Origin: Cotesia glomerata | Lineage: Eukaryota; Arthropoda; Insecta; Hymenoptera; Braconidae | Assembly: GCF_020080835.1 (NCBI RefSeq) | Contig: NC_058161.1 | Location: forward strand, 186,001-250,000 | Reading direction: 5' to 3' | DNA: 64,000 bases | In this document: in pieces, positions 55,612 through 64,000 of the stretch | Position numbering within the stretch: the first letter of the stretch is position 1 | How the letters are laid out: each line of letters opens with the position of its first letter | The notes under the pieces: generated by a model | Told to the model about the DNA's origin: nothing | Databases searched by the model: none | The model's input: only the letters and a program-made list of their open reading frames with translations | Made by a program: the position numbers and the translations under genes

Positions 55612-58600
55612 CCACGGGAAAGATCTTATCCGTGAAGTGTAGAGAGTGCATCGTTTATGAATTCAGACGGCGGCACTTGCCAGCTACGCTAAATTTGTAC
55701 CCTCGTTTGAGTTTCGGTCTCAAACTAAACTCCGTCCTTATGTACTCGAGTACACAGAGCACACACATGTAAACATAAAATTGTGTAGCTGAAATAGACG
55801 ATAACCCACGTCGCACTGCTAGTTCTCGTTATATTTCCCTTTCCGGTGTCTATACATCGTAATTAGTAATTTCTCTTCTCAGTTGAGCAATCTTATAGCT
55901 CCGCTATAAGGCGTAGCCTGCTTAGACTCGAACTTGATTTACAATCTCTGTAAATTAAATTGTTAATTATAAATTTATAAATTTTCCTGCGCTAATTAAT
56001 CTAAACATCCGTACAACTTTACGAGATTTATCATTTTATTTGTGTTGTTTCATTCTCAATTAAAACTTTAAATTGATCTCGACTTTGTCCTGATTGTCGA
56101 GCTGTTAGCTCTTAGCGTAAAGCTTTAAGCTTGTGGAGCTTTTAACTCTCAACTCCAGTTGGATTCGGTATTTTATTGCTAAACAAATTATTTTGTAACT
56201 TTTTATTGTTTGAGAGCGAGCCGAGTTGACGTTAAATTGAAATAAGTACAACTATTTCTATTTGGAAGAAAGGAAAAGGAAAAGGGTTGTAGCCAAGTTA
56301 GTACACAACTCGTCAGTGGAATATGTCGAGTGCAGTCAGACCCAAAGTAGACGAAACTCACAGATACTTTGCTAGTAGTATTAGGCGCTGCTCTGTTATG
56401 TGCAGTGGACTGTTTCTCCAATGTGCAATGTTGGAATCTTGGAAACTTTCCCCGACGACAAGATGGTTATAGTTATGAAGAACGTGTGCTGTTTATGCAT
56501 GAGAAACAACAACAAGATCGAACGCATACTCTTGCCTTTTTATTCTCTTTTTTTCAGACAAACTTTTCACGGTAAACTTTTACGGATATGTTTTCGTTTA
56601 ATACTCAATCTAATACTACATTTTCATTTTTAAACTCTCGTATCGTATTTTTATATAAAAATTTTATTTTTTACAACCAATTCTCACGTGATGAAACTTT
56701 TTTAAGTAATTATTTTTTTTTAAATTGTCCTTTTACACCGAGGGTTTGTTTGTTTATTTGCTCGGTGCATCGTGCATAAATAATAACCCGAAAAAAAAAA
56801 TCGATTATCCTTAATTACTCATGCAGTGAGTGGTTTTGCGGAAAGACCGCAGAATTATGAGGCCAGGAGGTTCAACACCACCGATTTTGTGGCTCGTTAA
56901 ATAGACTTTTACGAGGTGCTACGTAATATCTTAGCCACGATTTAACCCTCTTTGTTATGCGCCGTAAGCTGCTAAGGAAAAGCTCCTAAGTGCGCTGGCT
57001 GTTGTTACTCGTAAATATAATAACACCCTTCTCAGATTTTATTTCATACCTTCTAATACTTTCTCTATCAAATTCGCATCAACAGTAAGCTCACTTCTAT
57101 TTTTTTTTTTTTTTTTTTAATAATATTTATAAAGCTTTACTGATAAATAAACAAGTTATGCATATTTATAAATGACTATTTTATTGACACGTTAAAAATA
57201 GTAAAGCTGGTTTAATACTTTTATTGTGGGTATGACACAAATAAAAATAAAATTCAGCTTGGAGACAGCGATGTCGGGTTTAATTATCCGTGAAAGAACG
57301 CGAATTGCTATAGATAATAGATAAGACTTTTAAATAAATGTTTCACCAGTTTCTTTCAGAGCAGACTAGAGGAATAAAAATAATGATATATTTCAAAAGA
57401 AGTTAACTGTACATTTGATCACTCGAATAAAATATTATTTTCCCTCATCAATTTACTTATTTTATTTTCCCTCCATTATTTATACAACCACCGAGGATTA
57501 ATTCCCGTGACCAGGTTCTTACATTTAATTATTTAAATATTTCAATTTAAACTATTTCACCAAGAATAATAATAAATACTGATATTACAAAATTAGTCTC
57601 GGGCTCATTAACATTAACATTAAAATGAAAATTAATAAATTGATAAAGTAAACGCGTGAATAATTTTCTAATTAATATTTTAACCAAAAAAAAAAAAAAA
57701 AAATCTGCGTAATTATTAAAACCAGGATATTTCCCCGATCGGATTAACCCCATGGTATTTTTATAACACTGGAATTAATTACGGCGAGTATTCGTCGCGC
57801 CTCGTAGCAGGTGATAATAATTATTGTAAGCGTATTTATAACTGCGGTACATGAAACGTCACCTGGGAAATTCGCCGCCATCGCCACCAAATCCATTATT
57901 AATTCATTTTGCTCTCCGTGTTGACGCTGCACGCGCGACAAACCTCCCCCGCTCTATAAAAAAAACTTTCTGTGTTTTTTTCCCACTTTGACTTTATAAA
58001 TTTATTATTAAAATAATAATTACAGCGGATTATAACGAAGACTAGCGACAAGTTGTTTATTAAATATCACATTTAAACAATTTAAATTGGGTAATAATGT
58101 TGGGTTCAATTGAAAGCAGATCCTCTTATTATTCCAGCGTAACATTGTGGTAATATTACAACTATTATTATTATTATGGATGGCTTAAGAAGTAGAATAT
58201 AGTCAGTAGCATTTAGTTAATTCATTTCGTGCAAACGGTGATGGTTATTTGCAGCAAAAGTCTAGACGCGAGTTGTATTTTCTCGTTTGTCTTTGTCGGC
58301 AAGTCTCGAGCCCGACGTGATTATAAGTTTAACCGTAGTTGTCTGAGCTGAAAAGATAGATAGATAGACAAAGACCGAAAACCGCGGTGGTGAGGGTGTA
58401 AGGGAGAGAGAGGGCGAGATAAGTGCCTCGGAGTTAACTTTAATCGGAGTTGGTATTGCCGAGGATAAATACTTTGGGCCTAACTTGGGGCAAGGTATAT
58501 ACATCACAGCCTTCTGTTACCACCAGATAATAACTCACCATTTTCCCTCGGTAGACCTACCGTCCTCCTTCTATTCCTCCTCCTCTTTCTCTTCTTATCC

Positions 58601-59950
58601 TTTAAAACGTATCTTCCAATTGTTAAAGCACCCTCCTTCTGTCCGATTAGACTACTACACCGGTTTAATCCCGACATTAACATTTTTCTTCCTACTTCTT
58701 CTTCTTCTTCTTCTTTTGGTTTTATTATTTTTCGCGGATCTTAGATTTAAATCGATTGAAAACCCTACCAACCATTCCATAAATTTTTATAAATTTATTT
58801 TATCGCCCGGCGGAATTATTACAATCGCACTTACTTATAAATGAGATAATGCGCTCTGAAAATTTAACGGCGAGCACATTTATTAGCGTTATCGGAATTT
58901 ATGCCGTCAAACTGTCGCCAGTGATTCTGAGCTCAAGAAATTTTAATACTGTTTACGACTTAAAAATTTTTATTATTATTTATTTTATTTCCCGACTAAA
59001 AAGGTTCCTATTTATCAGTTTAATTGCGCAAGCTTTGGGAAATTAAACAAGTCCTTCTGACTCTATCGAAAAATCTGGTGATTGCTCTTTTCAAGCCTGA
59101 AAATTCGAGCAGGTTAAATAAAATCCGAACAATGAATTTCCGTGGATTAATTATTGGAAGAGTGAGACTGAGAATAAGAGTATGTTAATTACTAGCAGAA
59201 GTAGAGGAGCAGGTAGCTCACGCGGGTGAATTCAATTTAAATTTAATGCAATGGCAACCGACGATTATTTATTCAGAGAAAAATAAACCGGGATCGATAA
59301 AAGCAACCCGGGTGTATGTAGTTTATAGTTTAAAACAAACGACATCTACCCGGAGAATTTTTTAACACCAGACAGCAAAACTGAAAGCTTGTATATATAA
59401 CATAGAACAACAATATATAACAAATTCAGTATCTATAGACCGGGAACTCGTTTATTTATACGGCTTGGAGTTTTTTCGTAATTTTGGCCTGCGGCCAGTT
59501 TTTCCTAGCTCGAAATTAGTCCGAGATTTACAGTGTGTTGTGCTCGTGAGGATTTAGATGTTTGTTAACTTCCTGCCTCCATAACAGATCGTTTTGTCTC
59601 TCCGTTAAGTCGTACATATTCTGGATAATATTTACTGCGAGCTCCCGAGCAGTAACTACTGTTCAAAATACCACTTCCAATCAAATCGATACTTCCCCTT
59701 CCTGTACACCGATATTTATACTAATACTAATAGTTAAATACGAACAAGGAAATACCAGATAAATTTATCCTCTTTTGAGCTTACGACTTCCGGTAAGTAT
59801 CCGGGTTTTCACGGAAGCTCACGTATTTTATGTTTTTCCAAATTTTTAATCGAAAAATAATAGATTACTTTTTTAATTTAATTATTTTCGATAAAAAAAT
59901 TAAATTTAATGGATAAAATTTTCATAAGGGGAAAGTTGAAGGTAAAAAGT
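55612..59950. other. Gene-poor region, second part
   Basis: No convincing gene. A plus-strand signal-peptide-like ORF at 56363-56575 is discussed in findings. Simple repeats include CTT runs near 58690-58716. Confidence 0.45.
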
Positions 59951-59957
59951 ATACGAC

Positions 59958-59983
59958 AGACGATAGACGATAGACGATAGACG
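59958..59983. repeat. AGACGAT tandem repeat
   Basis: Nearly four consecutive 7-bp units. Confidence 0.8.
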
Positions 59984-61485
59984 GTTACCAGGCAATTTCG
60001 GAAAAATAAAGTTACTCGATGCAGCAGGACTTGAATACTCAATCGAATGTTTTCATGTTGGGACAGTCAATTGCAACTTGGAATAGATCTCGATCGGGAT
60101 CTGGATTTGGTTCTGGTTTTGCTACCACGTAAATCACCCTCGCCAGCTGCCGAGTGAAGTAGAATCGGACGTAATGAATTCTTGAATAGGTTCAAATGTA
60201 GAGGTGACCCCCTATCCGCAAGATAAAAATAAAGAATAAAGAATAACGGATAAAAATAAGAAGAAGAAGAAGAAGATGAAGCGTGTCCGGAAAAGTAAAT
60301 CCCGCCATTGGACGTTTACGCATACTGATGCCCATAGAATTACCATTTTTTTGTCCAATCAAATCAAAACAACTTCCTGGTTGATAATAAAAGTAATTAC
60401 CTTGGAAGAAATCTGTTAAAATAGTCAGCAATTACACTTTTTCTTCCTCTGATTCTATTTCTCGAGTAAGAGATAACTTTAAAAGAGAAGAAAGATATTT
60501 ACCTAGAAAGTACGCTCGACCTCGGTGTAGATGTAGGTGTTGGTCCTCGAGGCCACTTTTTTCCTGTTAGTCTGCATCCTCGACGTTCACAGCGATTTTT
60601 ACTTATGAGCAATTTCATTACGTCGAGCAGCGAAGAAAAAAATAAAAAGCCCGAGAGTCAACAATTCAACAAATCTCTCTTAATTAGGTACGCCGTGTAG
60701 CTGGGACAGATTAAGAGTAAGATCCAGTTCGGGTGATATGAGTTAAATATAAAACTCGTTCCTTAGTTTCATTGAGAGTAGAACCTTACCTTACCGTTGG
60801 GTAACGAAAAAAGGCAAAGTTTGTTTTCAAACACTGATTAAATAACTCACTTGGTAAATCCGTAAGTTGCCGATTGAAATTGAAATTTTATTTCTCGGAG
60901 TTAGTTTCTCCTCAAAGTTTATTATTATTTTTAGTTCTTTTGTTAGATCAGTAACTCAACTTCCGACAGTCCATTGACAGATCCAAAAATTCAAACTCCA
61001 TTACGGGATTACGAGAAACTTGGTTCGTTAAAAAACAATTTCACTTTAGATCATTTAATTTAATTTTATTTTATTTAATTAATTATATATCCCGCGGATC
61101 GCTCGTTTTCAGTTCGACTGTCAGCAAGCATGCGGATCATCAATTCTGTTTAATCAATTTAAAACAACAAGAGCCAGTTAATAACGTAATTAATGATACT
61201 GCTACGTTATTTTCATTTTAATTATTTTTATTTATCTGAATGGCTGTCGGAAGAGATCTTTGTTAGCAGACCATTGTTGTACGAACAATTCCCCGGTATC
61301 GTTAAGCATCTGACGATCATCGATGGAAGACACCAGATACAGAAATAGAAGGCTAAGTGGTCACCTTGGAGCTTTCGAGCTTTTAAGACGGTATCCGCGA
61401 TACTGCCCGATTGAAAAGGCCAAATGGATTCTGTATCTTTGATAATGGAAGTCTGCGTAATTGTCTTGTGTGCGAAGAGAGATAC

Positions 61486-61514
61486 GGAGAAAGGAGAAAG
61501 GAGAAAGGAGAAAA
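61486..61514. repeat. GGAGAAA tandem repeat
   Basis: Four 7-bp units. Confidence 0.8.
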
Positions 61515-63138
61515 GAGAGTGACATTTAGAGTGTAATGATCCTTTATTCAGCGACGAATAAAAGCAATGTCGGATCGGTATCGGTATGGCAGCTGGACAG
61601 ACTGAGCACTGGGCATGACTGGCTGGAGATAAAAGCATCATGCGCCAGTTGATTGTGTCGTGTAAGTGGATATACTTGTATCAAGTCAGACAGAGCAGTG
61701 ACCCGTGAGCTGGATAATAACCTAGACCATTTTTAACGTCACTTATTTGCTCTTGCTTCAGCTGCCAGTCTTCGGATGCTTCGGACCTTTAATTAAGTTA
61801 TTAATATCCTTATATAAAGGAATATATATGGCCGTGTGTGAAAATTTTTTAACGAGATAATTATTATTGTCATCTCTCGGTATAATGATACTATTTAAAT
61901 AATTGTCGAGGGCAAAGAATGCCGTAATTTAGCGTTTAAAAGCGAAAAGAATGGATTTATAGTGGAGAAAAGAACAAATCGCTTTCATTGGGAGTGTAGA
62001 TGCAGGCATGAGGCATTAAAACGTGGAAATTGGTGATTCGTAGGCGCCTGAGGCTTCTAGAGCACGAGAACGAGGAACCGAGAGAACTATAACCGACGAA
62101 CCGAGGAACGCAGTAGGCCATTAAACCCAATGCACTCATTCAACCATCATCAGACTCGTTTTCCTAATTGCTTCACCGCCTGTATCCAAATTACTGCTAA
62201 TGCCGGCAAGCTTTAACCCCAAAGCTCACTGCCCAAAAGTCACGATCGACCTTTATTCACACTTTAACGTTATTCGTCATTATTATACAACTACTCCAGT
62301 TCCTCCAGTTCCGGGTTTTATTTACCAAATTCTTTAATCACGCATTTAACTTCTATCTCACGCGTAAATTACCAACAATTTAGATTATCTGGAGTGGCTT
62401 GAAGCTTCCAATTTAAAGTATCAACTATTTATACTAATGAATTAACAAAACAAGGAATGCTAAGGCGTGACAGAAATAGATTAGTGTCAAAAAGGTGAAG
62501 ATTTGAGTAAATTAATTTAATAACTAAATAAAAGTTTGATGAAGAGAAAGATTAAAGGTAAACGATTGCGTGAAGGATTGTCTGAATATTAAAGTGACAG
62601 TGATAAAGAACAGGATGATAAATAGTTTAGGTGGTATGTTTATTTTTAAAAAATTTTCAGCTGGAGCGTGTCATCGCGTGTGGTGTTGTTCTGTTCTTTG
62701 ATAGTAGACGAGCAGGCTGGTGCTGTAGTACGGTACTGAGAATGTTGGTAGTCCGGGAGGTGGGTGTTGAGTTTATGTATGGTAGCTGGAGCGCATTTAC
62801 GCGGCGATTTGCACCCACACGTACATTTGTCTCTTTTTAGTTGCCGGTGTTTTCAGGGTTTGGTTGTCTTATTTCGGAGCGGTGTCACGGAGCGCTCTGG
62901 AGGCGTAAGTAAAAGGTTTGTGTACACAAGAAACCAGACGTGTAAGTGTAAAGAGGTTGAGGTGGAAGAAAGGAAGGATATGTTAGCAAGGCTGCACGCG
63001 AGAAAACTGCAAGAAGACTAAGATTGATGGTGGTCTTAGGCGGAACAACTTTATCAAGTGTATACCTTGTCAAGGGACGGAAGGAAGACAGCTAATGCGG
63101 CAACACATCAGCACATTGCTACCTCACTCATCTTTCTC

Positions 63139-63170
63139 ATCTCCTTCATTTCCTTCATCTCCTTCATCTC
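63139..63170. repeat. CTTCATCTC-type imperfect repeat
   Basis: Repeated TCTCCTTCAT units. Confidence 0.7.
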
Positions 63171-64000
63171 GCTATTGGATTCTTCATCAATGCTCAATAC
63201 GTGGCATGCAAATAAACAGATGAATAAATAAAATCGCACTTTTAAACTCAAATAAGCTTGCGAGCTTTGAGGACGCTCCCCGCGAGATTCTCCTCCATAA
63301 ATAATATGCTGACAAGTATTATTGAGCACACTGTCAATATCATTATCTTCTTCATCTTTTTTTCTTTCTTTTTTATTTCCTCTTTTATTTTTTACATCAG
63401 ATTGCTCACTGCAAACTCGCTGGCCCGGTATTTCTACAGCTCCCGGACTGGAACGTTTAGCATAACCACGCGACGCTTGGAATTTTTCCCGGGATATTTT
63501 TTTGAATGCCTGTCATAACGCTCGATAAATATTTATATTTATATTTTGTGTTTATTAATATCGATTTTCTATTCAAGTACTCAAAAATTCACTGAATTTC
63601 AATTGTAGAATGATCGCTATTTTTGATTGTGAAATTGTGTAGTTACATCGGTTTTTGAAATTGATGTTCGAATTTTATTTTCATCACTACATTCCTCGTG
63701 CTTTATTTTTTTTTCACTTCCAAAATTGACTGGTACTTCGATCAAATATACTGTGGGTGAAAAATTTTTGGTTAATTTATTTATTGCTAAAAAATTCCAT
63801 ACGTTATTGTATAAGGATTGAAATGGATTTTTTTAATAAATTCATTACAAAGCCATATTTGCATCAAAAAATTCATTTATGAGTAAATTTTTCTTTTCAA
63901 CAAAAATCTAAAATCACATATCCGCTGCAATATTTTATTTTACGAGCTAATTCAAGAATTTTCCATCACTGAAAACCTTTATTTTATTTAACCGAAAAAT

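Larger units (their letters stand above)
59984..64000. other. Gene-poor region, third part
   Basis: Contains a GGAGAAA repeat (61486-61514) and a CCTTCAT repeat (63139-63170). A 137-codon minus-strand ORF (61228-61641) was judged spurious. No gene supported to the window end. Confidence 0.45.

Noticed and set aside
60490..60580. Exon-like minus-strand stretch MQTNRKKVASRTNTY ending at a GTAAAT donor
   Set aside because: The frame closes with TAG exactly at the donor, and no partner exon or homology was found.
61228..61641. 137-codon minus-strand ORF with an ATG
   Set aside because: Composition is unlike a protein, it crosses the GGAGAAA repeat, and it has no signal, domain or promoter.

Overview
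The window is AT-rich, intron-rich animal DNA with insect gene content: a norpA-type phospholipase C, an RR-2 chitin-binding cuticle protein, TATA-driven secreted structural genes, and a fragment of a non-LTR retrotransposon. The composition, many long homopolymer runs and short introns suggest a hymenopteran, perhaps a parasitoid wasp. The species cannot be fixed from sequence alone. All exon boundaries were placed by hand from GT/AG signals and reading-frame continuity. No database search was possible.

Layout. (1) 1-2800, plus strand: the last eight coding exons of norpA (PLC-beta4 class), from the X-Y linker to the C-terminal PDZ-ligand tail. (2) 4226-41281, minus strand: an unbroken run of 14 genes for secreted, low-complexity proteins rich in H, Y, P, V, S, Q or N. 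Thirteen of them split the signal peptide with an intron after only 1 to 8 codons. Most have a TATA-like box upstream. Eight carry a dibasic cleavage-type site 29 to 70 residues from the start. Four neighbours (7043-13095) are clear paralogues built of VPV/VEKP repeats; the others share architecture rather than sequence. I read this as a battery of cuticle or other extracellular-matrix proteins, but tissue and function are inference. (3) 42800-44356, plus strand: a small six-cysteine, single-pass Shisa-like (STMC6) membrane protein. (4) 44250-47166, minus strand: a METTL6-type tRNA m3C methyltransferase. Its transcript appears to continue through a series of short non-coding exons, and the introns between them carry five box C/D snoRNA candidates. 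Three of these are tandem copies of one snoRNA, and the guide segments match conserved 18S and 28S rRNA stretches. (5) 49958-50402, minus strand: an RR-2 cuticle protein gene. (6) 50650-51145: a 3' fragment of a non-LTR retrotransposon. (7) 52-64 kb: no convincing gene apart from one weak ORF just before it; simple repeats and possible intronic or regulatory sequence of a neighbour outside the window.

The most notable points are the rRNA-methylation guides in the 3' part of a tRNA-methyltransferase gene, a possible mitochondrial-type N-terminal extension of that enzyme, and the large co-oriented secreted-protein cluster with its shared micro-exon and propeptide architecture.
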